Of a stretch of DNA of 64,000 bases, positions 36,022 through 45,599 are shown in pieces (the first letter of the stretch is position 1; each line of letters begins with the position of its first letter). This DNA comes from Halobacteriovoraceae bacterium (GTDB taxonomy: Bacteria > Bdellovibrionota > Bacteriovoracia > Bacteriovoracales > Bacteriovoracaceae). The translations under genes were made by a program, and so were the position numbers. Under the pieces are notes generated by a model that was not told where the DNA came from, did no database searches, and worked only from the letters and a program-made list of their open reading frames with translations. The stretch is taken from the NCBI GenBank assembly GCA_020635135.1, contig JACKAJ010000015.1, positions 62,001-126,000 on the forward strand, read 5' to 3'.

Positions 36022-37047
36022 TTACTTGTCTCGTGGAAAGGAGTCGTCGATTTTAAACTGAATATCTATGAATTTATTGTTGATGTCATTACCAGCGAAT
36101 TCGATATTGTAGAATACAACAGCATTAAGATCGTAGTCATAATACCAATAACTGTCTGGGTTTGCAGTTCCTCCTGCAAGCTCTTCATCTTGGAAAATAA
36201 TCTTAATTGTCGAAGGAATCGGTCTTTCAGAAAGAAAGATTTTAGGCCTTGAAACCAAACTGATAATATCTTTTGAAATCTCGGCAAGATCTAAACCAAA
36301 ATCATCAATACAAGCTGAAATTCCAAAGCCACCAGATCGGTCAATGACCTTTTGATAAGCACTCGTTGCATAGAGGTAGTCGTCATCTGTCGATCTTGTG
36401 GGGCAATTATTGAGATCAGGTGCCCGGAAAGCTCCGTAAAACTTTATTTTCTTCAAAGTACCAAGTTCTGCTGCAAGGTTATCATAAAACTCTTGCGGTT
36501 CATATTCAGGATAAACAATATTACCATACCAATCTTTAGAACTTTGCTCAGGTGCATCTGTCACCATAATGGTAATAAAGTATTGAGAATCAGGGCTTAC
36601 AAAATCAGGAAAATTTTTCAGATTATCCATTAAAGGCTTAAATGTTTTTTCAGTTGCAGAACCCATTAGACCTAATCTCTTGATCGCTGTCTGAAATTTT
36701 TGAAGATAGTCTTGAGTTTGCCAGTTGTATTCATCATGAAATCCTAAAAAAGGAGTTTGAGATTCATCCGTCGAGATCATCCCCATTTTCCATTTGATAT
36801 GAGGATTTTTTGTAAACTCTTGCATGAATAAATAAGCATTATCGGCCACTTTGTTTTGGATATCGCCCATCGAACCAGAATTATCGATAATCCAGACAAT
36901 ATCAACCGCTCCACCTTGAACTTCTTGAATATTATAGTTTTGAGTATAATCTTTCAGAGGAGGAGTAATTCTATGGTGTAAATAGGCATCATCTTTCGAA
37001 CAGCCTATCAACATAAAAAGTGAAAGAATGAAAAGTAAAAATTTCAC
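36022..37047 (-). CDS. Lipoprotein with von Willebrand factor A domain
   Basis: 341 residues. Lipoprotein signal with Cys16 (ILSLFMLIGC). The VWA domain begins VDIVWIIDNSGSMGD, which holds the complete DxSxS metal-binding (MIDAS) site, followed by TIMVTDAPEQSS with the later Asp. The start is GTG at 37045-37047 with AAAGGAG upstream, overlapping the stop of the preceding gene (GTGA). It is last in the ten-gene operon and probably is an adhesion or assembly component of the envelope machine. Whether it faces the periplasm or the outside is unknown. Confidence 0.87.
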   Translation of the reverse strand: MKFLLFILSLFMLIGCSKDDAYLHHRITPPLKDYTQNYNIQEVQGGAVDIVWIIDNSGSMGDIQNKVADNAYLFMQEFTKNPHIKWKMGMISTDESQTPFLGFHDEYNWQTQDYLQKFQTAIKRLGLMGSATEKTFKPLMDNLKNFPDFVSPDSQYFITIMVTDAPEQSSKDWYGNIVYPEYEPQEFYDNLAAELGTLKKIKFYGAFRAPDLNNCPTRSTDDDYLYATSAYQKVIDRSGGFGISACIDDFGLDLAEISKDIISLVSRPKIFLSERPIPSTIKIIFQDEELAGGTANPDSYWYYDYDLNAVVFYNIEFAGNDINNKFIDIQFKIDDSFPRDK

Positions 37048-38636
37048 TGACTTACTCCTTTAAGACAAGCACTCTCTACATCCGCACTCATGCTAAATAG
37101 TTCATCTCCCCAAACCACCCCATCAAAAGGAAATTTCATTTGACCTGTTTTTGCAGTCGCTGAGGCATATGACTTAAGCTGATCCGTATTTTGAGAGCTA
37201 TTGTCCATGCTTTTAAATTGTTGCATGAGTCCTAAGGTTTCAACTTTGACGAATCTCATTTTACGAATTGTGGAATCTAAAATAAGCTTACGGTTTTGCC
37301 ACATTCTTCTTGCTTCATAAGACTTTGTTCTCCCTACTTCAGCGAGAGTGACTTGCATATTTTCGATAGCCTCTTTCCAGTGCTGTTGAATACCAATGGC
37401 CGGAAGAGCTGCTTCAACTGATCTTTGAGCAAGCTTACTCAATTTTTCTTTTTCTTTAAGAAGATTATCTTGAGCTCGGACTGCCAGTTTCCAATAAAAA
37501 TCTTCTGAATTAATGACTTCAGGATCTTGACTAGACAACTGCTTATCAATTTTTCCTGCCCAAACTTTATTATTACTAATAAAGCGATCAAAACTTTCTT
37601 TGACATCACTAAAGTGACAAAGTTTTAAATTAGCAATTGATCCAGCGAGATAGATTTCTGGTAAAAAGCGATCATCAAAAAGATCGAGACTCAATGAAGC
37701 AAGCTCGCCTTTAATTTGCGACATATCACCTTTTCTTAAAAATACCCACAAGAGCTCAGTTCTTGCTTGCAAAAACTTTTCTGATTCATCGGGAACCAAC
37801 TTGTAATAGTGTTCAGCTGCATCGAGAGCCCCTGCTTGGTAAAGTAAACGAGCCAGCATGAGATGATAAGAAGTGATAAATTCAATATCCTCACTGCGAG
37901 TAGCTGCCAGGGGTTCAAAGACTTTCTTTAAAAGATTCGCCGAAGCTGCCAATTTACCTTTCCTAGAAAAATCCACCACAATAGTTTGGGCCAAATTATA
38001 TTTGAGAGGATCGCTCGAGCTCAAGTGTTTTAGCCAAGGTAGTGCTTGCTCTCCTTTTCTCAAAGAATTCCAAGATTTTGCCATGATGTTAAATCTTGAA
38101 GCATCAAAAAGTTGATTAATGACAGCAACCTGATGAGGTTTAATCACAATACCTTTTTCAATAAACCATTGACCTAAATTTTCAGGCAATGTTTGATCGA
38201 GAGCAACCAGTAAGTCCTTGCGAACATCGGCAAACTGGGGAGCAGTCTCGACCCAAGCATCAAAAAAACTTTGCGCAAGTCCTAATCTCCAGTAAAGATA
38301 GAGCTTCGCTACTTTGATAACATTAATAAATTCTGAAGGTGCTTTTGAGCGAATCGCCGTCAGCAAGTGAGCAGCTGACTCAAAGTCTTTATTTACTATT
38401 TTATCAGCCCACAAATGAATCTCATAAGGTAGATTCGCTTGTTGTTTCCACATGGCAAAGAATTGAATCAAAAAGGGATCATCCAATTCCAATTTTACAG
38501 TTTTCACTGCTATTTGGTTGGAAAGGTCATCACCCTTTCCTTTCGTCACACCCATGAGAAGGTCAGCTCCTTTTTCGGCAAAGCAAGCTGAGCTTCCTAA
38601 AATCCCAACAATCAGAAAACTCACTAATTTTTTCAT
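37044..38636 (-). CDS. Secreted helical-repeat (TPR-like) protein of the Glt-like operon
   Basis: 530 residues with a signal peptide (ends SSACFA). The rest is almost all helical, with TPR/HEAT-like pairs such as YHLMLARLLYQAGALDAAEHYY. A single Cys lies near the C-terminus (VESACLKG). No catalytic motif. It overlaps the barrel gene upstream and the VWA gene downstream by 4 bp each. I infer a periplasmic scaffold of the trans-envelope complex, comparable in kind, not proven in homology, to the TPR proteins of the Myxococcus Glt machinery. Confidence 0.8.
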   Translation of the reverse strand: MKKLVSFLIVGILGSSACFAEKGADLLMGVTKGKGDDLSNQIAVKTVKLELDDPFLIQFFAMWKQQANLPYEIHLWADKIVNKDFESAAHLLTAIRSKAPSEFINVIKVAKLYLYWRLGLAQSFFDAWVETAPQFADVRKDLLVALDQTLPENLGQWFIEKGIVIKPHQVAVINQLFDASRFNIMAKSWNSLRKGEQALPWLKHLSSSDPLKYNLAQTIVVDFSRKGKLAASANLLKKVFEPLAATRSEDIEFITSYHLMLARLLYQAGALDAAEHYYKLVPDESEKFLQARTELLWVFLRKGDMSQIKGELASLSLDLFDDRFLPEIYLAGSIANLKLCHFSDVKESFDRFISNNKVWAGKIDKQLSSQDPEVINSEDFYWKLAVRAQDNLLKEKEKLSKLAQRSVEAALPAIGIQQHWKEAIENMQVTLAEVGRTKSYEARRMWQNRKLILDSTIRKMRFVKVETLGLMQQFKSMDNSSQNTDQLKSYASATAKTGQMKFPFDGVVWGDELFSMSADVESACLKGVSQ

Positions 38637-39430
38637 ATCGTATCACCTTCTCCAAAGAGGTAACCAAATGAAAGAAACCCTATCGCATTATGTTTACTGC
38701 GACTTCCATTAAGTCTTTGTTGATTATAAAATTCATTGGCCAATCCGATTCGAGCACTTAGATTTTTTCCAATCCAAAAAGCAAAACCAGTATCAAGAAT
38801 GTACATATTTTCAGAACTTGAAGCCAGTTCAACTTTACCACCACCGGCAGAGATGAAGTGATCGAAATAAACAACACTATCTTGCGAGAATCTCATCTTC
38901 CCATAAAATGTATTATAGGTAAGGTGAAGATCTGTACTAGTCTTTGCAAAATCTGTATCAGGAAGGAGCGCATTGTTTTTATATAAACTCTCTCCCGATT
39001 TGCTAAGCTCATTGTAGTTTTTCTTGTATCGTAAAGCTAAACTCCAATCAGAGTTAATGTGATAACGATAACTCAAACCAACTTGTGTATTGTCGATGTG
39101 ACTATCGGGAGTAAAATTATTAGCTCCAAACATTGTCACTTCATGGCGGTTCTTCAAACTTGAGTAGCGAGTTTTGACCGAGTAAATTTTATCCTTACTA
39201 ACGTAGCCAGGAACTTGGTCTGTAGGAAGTTGTAATTTTTCAAGTTTCTTTTCTAAATCTTCGGCAACAGTAGGAGTATTTTGAGTTTGTACTCTCGCCT
39301 CTTCTTGGGTGTCCTGATCTTGACTCGTTTGTCCACTATCTGTTTCTGGCTGGTCGACCATCTCTGTTGCTGTATTTGAAAAACCCCATAATGGAAAAAG
39401 CATTAAACTAAGGACAATTATTTTTTTCAT
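38633..39430 (-). CDS. Outer-membrane beta-barrel protein of the Glt-like operon
   Basis: 265 residues. Signal peptide MKKIIVLSLMLFPLWGFS; an acidic Gln/Thr-rich linker with a short coiled coil (EDLEKKLEKLQL) at about 20-75; then alternating strands with many aromatic residues (VGLSYRYHINSDWSLALRYK, GKNLSARIGLANEFYN), consistent with a barrel of 10-12 strands. The C-terminus (GEGDTI) lacks the usual terminal aromatic, which is slightly odd. It starts on the last base of the lipoprotein gene stop. The Glt complex of Myxococcus also contains outer-membrane barrels, so a channel or anchor role is plausible. Confidence 0.8.
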   Translation of the reverse strand: MKKIIVLSLMLFPLWGFSNTATEMVDQPETDSGQTSQDQDTQEEARVQTQNTPTVAEDLEKKLEKLQLPTDQVPGYVSKDKIYSVKTRYSSLKNRHEVTMFGANNFTPDSHIDNTQVGLSYRYHINSDWSLALRYKKNYNELSKSGESLYKNNALLPDTDFAKTSTDLHLTYNTFYGKMRFSQDSVVYFDHFISAGGGKVELASSSENMYILDTGFAFWIGKNLSARIGLANEFYNQQRLNGSRSKHNAIGFLSFGYLFGEGDTI

Positions 39431-40251
39431 TACATTTCTCCATTTTCATCAGTTTGGGATTGACTCTGCTGTCCCTGCTGACTCGAAGTGATAACAGGGG
39501 CTTTCACAACAGTAATTGTAACATCTTGCATGACAATTTTATTTTCATCTGAATAGGCCATCAAAGTAACCGCCATTTTGGCACAATCAGTATAACCTGA
39601 TCCACTGTAACAACGAGAATTTGCAAACAATTTTGCAAAACCAATCTGTGGAGAAAAGGTTAATTGAAATTCAGTATCTGAAACAGCGGTGATATTGAGA
39701 CCTTGGATTCCCGTTGCCAGAACTTTAAATGGACCAACCGGATTATCATAATCTTCGATCTGAATATAGTGCTGAAGTGTCTCCCCTTCTTTTAAGCTAA
39801 ATTCTGTTTTAGAAGTCTTGATACTAATTCCGCGGCTAACATCTTGAACGATCAATGAAACTTTTTTGCTCACAGCTAGGAATTCGTCTTCTGTACTCGA
39901 TAACCAAATAGTGAAATCATGCACTTTGTGCCCATTACCACTTGTTGAGTCTCCATCTTCAAAACTCGGTTTCCATTTGATTAACTTATCTTCTTCAACA
40001 TATTCAGCGCCTTCAGGAAGATTTTCAAAGCGGACAATTGGCTCTCCAGGTTCAGGAACAAACGCATCAAATGGGATTGATGCCCAAACACCTTCTTGAA
40101 GATAGTAGTGGCTTTCAATATCCAAACTTAAAATCGGTTTATTAATTTCAAGAGGGGGAGGAGTATTTTTTGTAATTTCTCCTTCCTGAGGATAAGGATT
40201 TTCCTTACAGGAAATCAACATTAACCCAAGCAAGACAATCCATTTTTTCAT
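39430..40251 (-). CDS. Lipoprotein with Ig-like domains in the Glt-like operon
   Basis: 273 residues. Lipoprotein signal with Cys15 (VLLGLMLISC). Two beta-sandwich-like parts follow: about 40-140, with EGAEYVEEDKLIKWKPSFED like a He_PIG/Ig unit, and about 145-255. Two Cys in the second part (SRCYSGSGYTDC) may pair. The tail is Gln/Ser-rich. It is downstream of the TonB-like gene and shares one base with the barrel gene behind it. It probably supports the outer-membrane barrel from the periplasmic side or is exposed on the surface. Confidence 0.8.
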   Translation of the reverse strand: MKKWIVLLGLMLISCKENPYPQEGEITKNTPPPLEINKPILSLDIESHYYLQEGVWASIPFDAFVPEPGEPIVRFENLPEGAEYVEEDKLIKWKPSFEDGDSTSGNGHKVHDFTIWLSSTEDEFLAVSKKVSLIVQDVSRGISIKTSKTEFSLKEGETLQHYIQIEDYDNPVGPFKVLATGIQGLNITAVSDTEFQLTFSPQIGFAKLFANSRCYSGSGYTDCAKMAVTLMAYSDENKIVMQDVTITVVKAPVITSSQQGQQSQSQTDENGEM

Positions 40252-40261
40252 TCATATTCTC

Positions 40262-41461
40262 CTATAAATTCACAGGTCTTAGCATAAAGGGATAATTGAC
40301 TTTAACATCAACTCCCCCTTGCGGTTTTGGAAATTCCCAAGTCATCATTCTATTGGCCATACAACCTTCAACAGTTCGATTGCCAAGTGATGACTTTGCC
40401 ACCCGTGCAAAATTCAATCGACCATTTCCGTTAATGACAAAATCCATCGTCACAAGTCCTTCGAGACCAGGAATCTTTTGCAATTGCGATTCATAACAAC
40501 GGCGAATTTGATTGAGGTACTTTGCAATGGTTGCTTGAATCGCGTAACGACTTAAGCCACCATCCAGAACCATATCTTGTGATACTGCTATCGCAGAAAT
40601 ACCTTTTCCATTACCAGAGGCAACAAGAGTATTCCCGTAACCTCCCTTTCCTCCGCCGGCTCCTTTTGTACCAATTCCACCGAGCCCAGCAACACCAGTG
40701 TTCCCAACGGTCGTCTTCTTAAGACCTTTGCCAAGTCCAACGAGAACTTCTCCTCCACTTCCAGCATCTCCACCTGGTCCAGCACCAGCTGTTGCTTTAG
40801 TGAGTTTCGTAGTAACACCGCCTGTAACATTTTTAAGATTCTTATTTCCAACTAACTTTAAAAATCCAAGGTTTTGCTGAATACTTCTATTGGCTTTTTG
40901 TTGTTCAGTAAGAGGCTTAGCTTTTACACTTGTTGGTTGTTCCTGAGTAATGTTGACCGATTGAACTTGTTGAATCACCCGGACGGCAACAGGTTCAACA
41001 ACCTTTTCTTCCTCTTCAATTTCTTCTTCAGGTTGAATGTAAAGCCAGGAGAAAAAGAGGATTGCAAAAAGTACCGGATAAAAAAGTGATCTTTTTAAAG
41101 CATCATTATTTTCTTCAATTTCATAGCCCGGTGTATGGACATGATCGACGTTAGTTGCTGGTGCCAAAACAAAATTACCAATGGGGGTATTTAATTGCCA
41201 TTTCTTCCCATCTATATTTTTGGCAGTACAATTCTCTGGATTCTTAATTCCGAAACCATTGTTCAATTTCTCCAGTTTAAAACTACAATGCCAAAGAGAC
41301 CGAACATGGTGAGTCAATCCTTTTCTTTTATTTGTATTAAGTCTTTTATTATAACTTTCTTCAGAAATTAGGCCAAAGAATTGATGAAAACCATAAGTTC
41401 CAGATTTATTATTTCGAATATTCTTTATGAATTCGCCATTTTCGGTAGAAATCGCAATCAT
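40262..41461 (-). CDS. Trans-envelope TonB-like protein with AgmX/PglI-type C-terminal domain
   Basis: 399 residues. About 1-110 form a cytoplasmic domain, possibly FHA-like. One membrane segment at about 125-142 (LFYPVLFAILFFSWLYI). Then an acidic and Val/Gln-rich stretch, a Gly-rich region about 215-290, and about 300-399 a TonB-like domain: GLSRYAIQATIAKYLNQIRRCYESQLQ, then LVTMDFVINGNG and CMANRMMTWEFPKP. The IRRCYE and C...W.FP patterns are typical of AgmX/PglI C-terminal domains in gliding clusters. It overlaps the 90-residue gene by 4 bp. It should couple the ExbB/ExbD-like motor to outer-membrane parts, as GltG/GltJ-type proteins do. Confidence 0.88.
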   Translation of the reverse strand: MIAISTENGEFIKNIRNNKSGTYGFHQFFGLISEESYNKRLNTNKRKGLTHHVRSLWHCSFKLEKLNNGFGIKNPENCTAKNIDGKKWQLNTPIGNFVLAPATNVDHVHTPGYEIEENNDALKRSLFYPVLFAILFFSWLYIQPEEEIEEEEKVVEPVAVRVIQQVQSVNITQEQPTSVKAKPLTEQQKANRSIQQNLGFLKLVGNKNLKNVTGGVTTKLTKATAGAGPGGDAGSGGEVLVGLGKGLKKTTVGNTGVAGLGGIGTKGAGGGKGGYGNTLVASGNGKGISAIAVSQDMVLDGGLSRYAIQATIAKYLNQIRRCYESQLQKIPGLEGLVTMDFVINGNGRLNFARVAKSSLGNRTVEGCMANRMMTWEFPKPQGGVDVKVNYPFMLRPVNL

Positions 41462-41730
41462 TTAATTTCCTCCCCAGCGTCATCGGCCATATAATCAGTA
41501 AAATTTTCTCGCAAACTGAGGAGTCCATTATCTTTGGCCCCAACGTTTCCGGTAACAATCGATATTTCAGGGCGCTTTCTCTCCCCTTCAATCAATAATG
41601 ATTGAAAGTCAATCTGCTTACCTTTGCGATATCGAACTCTGGTTGGTCCTTCTGTTTGACTCGCTAACACAGTCCCCGACAACATCAACCCGACTAACCA
41701 CAGTGCGTGGATTGAAAATCCTTTTCTCAT
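41458..41730 (-). CDS. Small secreted protein of the Glt-like operon
   Basis: 90 residues with a signal peptide (MRKGFSIHALWLVGLMLSGTVLA). The mature 66 residues contain VRYRKGKQIDFQSLLIEGER and KRPEISIVTG, a short beta pattern; I recall similar small proteins in myxobacterial gliding clusters (CglF-like) but cannot confirm it. It overlaps the genes on both sides by 4 bp, so its amount is tied to theirs. Function unknown. Confidence 0.72.
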   Translation of the reverse strand: MRKGFSIHALWLVGLMLSGTVLASQTEGPTRVRYRKGKQIDFQSLLIEGERKRPEISIVTGNVGAKDNGLLSLRENFTDYMADDAGEEIK

Positions 41731-44549
41731 AATTTTGCCTCTTGTTGAGTATCGTTAATCTTTTCTCTTCTCATCTTAAAATAAGATGAGAGTCTTTTAT
41801 GATCGCTTTCTTGATAAATGTTTTCTAATGAAAGTAAAGCCTCTGGGTTAAGAGGATTTTCTTCTAATTTTTTAATTTCATTATTAATTTTAGCAACCTT
41901 CACAGTTTCGATTTTTTTCACGTCGGCAGATAGAAAACTTTGCTCCCAAGGTTGAATCAAAGAACTATAATTTGCAACTTTTTGATTCTCGAGATTCATA
42001 ACTTTAGTCTTGAGTTTCTCATCCGTAATTTGGGCGATTTGCTCAACTTTTAGCTTTGAATATTTATCTTTTACCTCTATAAAAGGTTGCGCCATTTGAG
42101 CCAGTGAATCTTTAACTTGTGATATCATTTCAGCAGGAACATTATCTGGAATTGGTGAATTCAAAATTTCTTGAGAGAAATCACTATAAGCAGATTCCAA
42201 AATATTCAAGAGGTAAATTCGAGTTTCCAAGTTTGATCCATCGAGATAGGACTGAGCTTTACTCATCATTTTTTCAATAGCTGTCACACGTTTTTTAAAT
42301 TTGCTTTGTGAATTTCTTCCATAAAAGGTAATTGCACGCTGCTTTTGATCTAAACTTTCAACTTCTTGGAGAACATAACGAGCCCATGCGGGTCCAGTGT
42401 ATTTCCCCTCATTCATAATGATATTCTTAGTGACTTTACTCGATTTATTCCATTCCATTTCATCGGCCATGCCAAGAATTTTTTCTTTTTTCCACGGCAA
42501 ACTTAAGCTCGCAACATCAATCATTCCCATTTCTTTGAGATTTTGAAAAATCAAAGCTTCATATTGCTCAGGAATAGCCTTATTTTTCTTTATAATACTG
42601 ACGATTCTTTCATAAGTTTTTTTTCTGTTGATTTGATCATTGGCCAATTCATAAAGGAGAGCAACTTTGAGATTCAACTCCAAGTCAGTTTTGAGTTCTT
42701 TTGCCTCTAACTCTTCATGAAGTTTTGCAGCAGAGGCAAATCTTCCCATCAGTTCGTATTCATTCATCAATGCTTTTTTATCGCCAAGTTTTTCAAGAAT
42801 TTTTACGAGCTTTTCTTGATCTTGAAGTTTGACTGCAAGAACTTTTGCATTTGAGCAAGATTTTTCAGTTTCTTCATTATTCATACAGTATTGATAGAAT
42901 GTTGCGAGGGATTCTTGTGACTCTCCACCAACAACTGCCTTTTCAAAAGTTGCTTTTTTGGCAATTCCTATCATCGATTGCATTTCATTGCTTAACTCTC
43001 CACTATTCGCCTGCAGTGAGGAATTTTTTTTCCAAGAATTAACCTGATCAATAATACCTTGATAGTTTTTTTGAGTGTTATAGATATCAAGAACAAGGTT
43101 TTGAGAAAGAATGGCCCATTTATCCGCTTGGCTTGCATTGGCTCCTTGTGAAGCTAATTTCTTAAATATTGGCAGGGCATTGTCATAATTTTTTTGCCCA
43201 TAATAAGCTCTTGCAGCAACATACTGAAATTCTCTTCTTTCATTAGGAGAAACGACTTCCATCTCACTCAGAGCGAGAGATTCCTCAATTTCGATATCGA
43301 CTAATTTTTCTTTTTGTGCGAGAGAAAGTCTGGTTTGTCGTAATTGCCGAATATCTTTTGGGCTTTCATCATTTTGTAACCCTTCTACAATCCAAGTTTT
43401 TAATTTTTCAATTTTTTCATTATTATCATCAACGACAGCAAGCCATCCTTCCTGCATTTTCTTTCTCATCTCATCGCGTGGAAAATGTTTTAAGTATGTT
43501 TCAATACTTCTTTTGAGGTAAGGTTTCGCTTGGGAGTTTTGTTTTGACTCAGCATCGAGCTGAACAATGATTCTTCTAAAGATTTTGACTATTTCTTTAC
43601 TTTCTTTTTCATCGACAGGAACATCCGCGATAGATTCATTTTCAACAGCACTTAAGTACTGATCCACATCATCCCAGCTTCTAAAACCATAAAATTCTTC
43701 CATCAAACGGATATTGTAATAAAAATTTGGTTTTTTACTATTAATGTGTGCAAGCACATTTGTTCCAGCTTTTCTGTTTCCAGCTGTATAAAAAGCTTCA
43801 GCTAAGTCTCGTAACAACCCTGGTCGATTTATTTTCTTAGATAAACTCTCAATTTCTTTTAATTCTTCAAATCCTTCTGTCGTGTCATTAGAAATAAAGA
43901 CAATAAAATCGCGAAGAGACTGCTCTCGAATTTGTCCTTTTTTATCCCAAAGTGAGAGGCGCATATTTTCAATTGCAGGAGCGAGCTCACCAATTTTATA
44001 GTGAAGCCAAGCTTTGCGATAGCGCACGTAATTACATGTATCGTCCATCTTACAAAATTGTATCGATTGGTTGTAATACTTGAGACTATTTTTCCAATTG
44101 TCTTTTTTCTCCCAGTAATCAGCTAAGGCAAGCGCTGATTGTTTTTTCAGCAGGCTTGTAGAAAGTGAACTCTGAAGAACTTTTTCATAATAAGGTATCG
44201 ATTCATTACCCATACCCAGTCTTTCTTGGATGCGAGCAATTTGAAAGGCAACTTTGATTGAAGCTTCACCATCAATGGCCTTCATACCATTTTTTCCAGT
44301 ATAAACTTCTTTGTAGAGTCTCAAAGCATTTTTTTGGTAGGTTGTGGCCTTAGCCGAACTCTCAGTTTCTCCATTTTGCCCGATAGCACCGTTAAAGTAG
44401 AGATCGGCAAGCCTTAAAGTCAATTCTTGTTTGGCGGGGTCTTGGTAAGAGAGCGAGTTCCTCAACGATTTTACTTCATTGATTAAAACATCATTGGCCC
44501 AAAGGACATTTGCAACTATAAAAGTAACAATTAAAGCGATTCCCTTCAC
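41727..44549 (-). CDS. Large secreted TPR protein of the Glt-like operon
   Basis: 940 residues from GTG at 44547-44549, with AAGGAG and 7-nt spacing; an in-frame TTG two codons earlier is too close to that site. Signal peptide ends near FIVANVLWA. The mature protein is a long array of tetratricopeptide-like helices (SALALADYWEKKDNWKNSLK, YVAARAYYGQKNYDNALPIF) with a helical C-terminus. It is the operon's largest product and most likely the main periplasmic scaffold, comparable in kind to the GltE/GltI TPR proteins of Myxococcus. Orthology not established. Confidence 0.86.
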   Translation of the reverse strand: MKGIALIVTFIVANVLWANDVLINEVKSLRNSLSYQDPAKQELTLRLADLYFNGAIGQNGETESSAKATTYQKNALRLYKEVYTGKNGMKAIDGEASIKVAFQIARIQERLGMGNESIPYYEKVLQSSLSTSLLKKQSALALADYWEKKDNWKNSLKYYNQSIQFCKMDDTCNYVRYRKAWLHYKIGELAPAIENMRLSLWDKKGQIREQSLRDFIVFISNDTTEGFEELKEIESLSKKINRPGLLRDLAEAFYTAGNRKAGTNVLAHINSKKPNFYYNIRLMEEFYGFRSWDDVDQYLSAVENESIADVPVDEKESKEIVKIFRRIIVQLDAESKQNSQAKPYLKRSIETYLKHFPRDEMRKKMQEGWLAVVDDNNEKIEKLKTWIVEGLQNDESPKDIRQLRQTRLSLAQKEKLVDIEIEESLALSEMEVVSPNERREFQYVAARAYYGQKNYDNALPIFKKLASQGANASQADKWAILSQNLVLDIYNTQKNYQGIIDQVNSWKKNSSLQANSGELSNEMQSMIGIAKKATFEKAVVGGESQESLATFYQYCMNNEETEKSCSNAKVLAVKLQDQEKLVKILEKLGDKKALMNEYELMGRFASAAKLHEELEAKELKTDLELNLKVALLYELANDQINRKKTYERIVSIIKKNKAIPEQYEALIFQNLKEMGMIDVASLSLPWKKEKILGMADEMEWNKSSKVTKNIIMNEGKYTGPAWARYVLQEVESLDQKQRAITFYGRNSQSKFKKRVTAIEKMMSKAQSYLDGSNLETRIYLLNILESAYSDFSQEILNSPIPDNVPAEMISQVKDSLAQMAQPFIEVKDKYSKLKVEQIAQITDEKLKTKVMNLENQKVANYSSLIQPWEQSFLSADVKKIETVKVAKINNEIKKLEENPLNPEALLSLENIYQESDHKRLSSYFKMRREKINDTQQEAKL

Positions 44550-44583
44550 TCTCAAACTCCTTGTCTGCTTCCAGTTATATCGT

Positions 44584-45108
44584 TTAGCGAACGGCTGAAC
44601 CTATAACTGCAAGCTTGATGGACTGAAATTGTCCACTCGTTAAAATCCCCATCAAGCGAGACACAGTCGTACTTGGTGTCGCCTTGTCAGCTTGAAGGTT
44701 GATATCTCCTGTAAAATCTTCGCCTGGATGATTTTTCAGCCAGTCCAATTTTATTTTATTAAGTTTACCTAGCAACACATCAGGGTTTCTTAAGACTTTT
44801 CCTGTCTCCCCCACTTCTTTTTGATCGAGATAAATATTTCCATCATGAGATATAGCAACAACTGGTGCTTCTCTTATAAGCGCTGCTGTATGGGAAGCTG
44901 GTAATTCAACTCCTTTACTGATCAATATTTCAGGTGAACTTGAAAATGTTTGAAGTAAGAAAACAACAAGCATACTAAAAACGTCGACCATCGAAGTTAA
45001 AGTCAAGACGATTGCAACGTTCTTTCTAAACTTATCTTTTTTCTGTTTTCTACTTATTAAGCGTTTTTCAAAAAGGTTACCACTTATAAGACTTTGACTT
45101 AAATGCAT
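44584..45108 (-). CDS. ExbD/TolR/AglS-like motor subunit (second)
   Basis: 174 residues. A basic cytoplasmic N-terminus (about 1-30), one membrane helix (about 31-53, VLTLTSMVDVFSMLVVFLLQ) with the proton-path Asp in MVDVF, and a periplasmic domain with DINLQADKATPSTTVSRLM, the TolR/ExbD peptidoglycan-facing fold. It follows a TolQ-like and another TolR-like gene, the same stoichiometry as aglR, aglQ and aglS of Myxococcus. It should form the stator ion channel with them. Confidence 0.9.
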   Translation of the reverse strand: MHLSQSLISGNLFEKRLISRKQKKDKFRKNVAIVLTLTSMVDVFSMLVVFLLQTFSSSPEILISKGVELPASHTAALIREAPVVAISHDGNIYLDQKEVGETGKVLRNPDVLLGKLNKIKLDWLKNHPGEDFTGDINLQADKATPSTTVSRLMGILTSGQFQSIKLAVIGSAVR

Positions 45109-45120
45109 TATAAACGCCCC

Positions 45121-45597
45121 TTACCTCGTAGAGATGACTCCAATGTTCACAATCTCATGACTTCTCAAAACATCAAGGACCGCAACCATATTACCATAAT
45201 CAACAGTTGATCTTGGTGTGATCATCGCCTGCGCTATTGTTATTTTCTTGTCTTTCATCATCAACTGATTAGCAACCACATCGTTAAGTTTTGTAATGAC
45301 TTCATCAAAACTGGAGGCCTTCACATCAAAGTGTTTTCTTCTTCTGTTGTTTTGCTTGAGGTTTAAACTAATATCTGTTGGTGATTTAAAAACGACATCT
45401 AGCTCGTAACTTTCTTTTGGACTTGAAGCCGCTTCTGTACCATGGTGCTGTTTAATTTCAACTGAAGCAACTTCAATCCAAATTGCTGTTACTAAGAGGA
45501 AACAGACACAAGTTGATAAAAGATCAATGAATGGAGTTAAATTTAACTCTGCATTCATGTCTCTTTTTCTTCGTGTTAAGCCTATAGTATCGGCCAT
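45121..45597 (-). CDS. ExbD/TolR/AglQ-like motor subunit (first)
   Basis: 158 residues. N-terminus RRKRDMNAELNLTPFIDLLS leads into one membrane helix with the conserved Asp of PFIDLL (family N-x-T-P-[FL]-[IV]-D). The periplasmic part ends DYGNMVAVLDVLRSHEIVNIGV, as in ExbD/TolR. AAGGAAG precedes the ATG. It is 2 bp behind the TolQ-like gene. Together with that gene and the second TolR-like gene it forms a proton- or sodium-driven stator. Confidence 0.93.
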   Translation of the reverse strand: MADTIGLTRRKRDMNAELNLTPFIDLLSTCVCFLLVTAIWIEVASVEIKQHHGTEAASSPKESYELDVVFKSPTDISLNLKQNNRRRKHFDVKASSFDEVITKLNDVVANQLMMKDKKITIAQAMITPRSTVDYGNMVAVLDVLRSHEIVNIGVISTR

Positions 45598-45599
45598 TG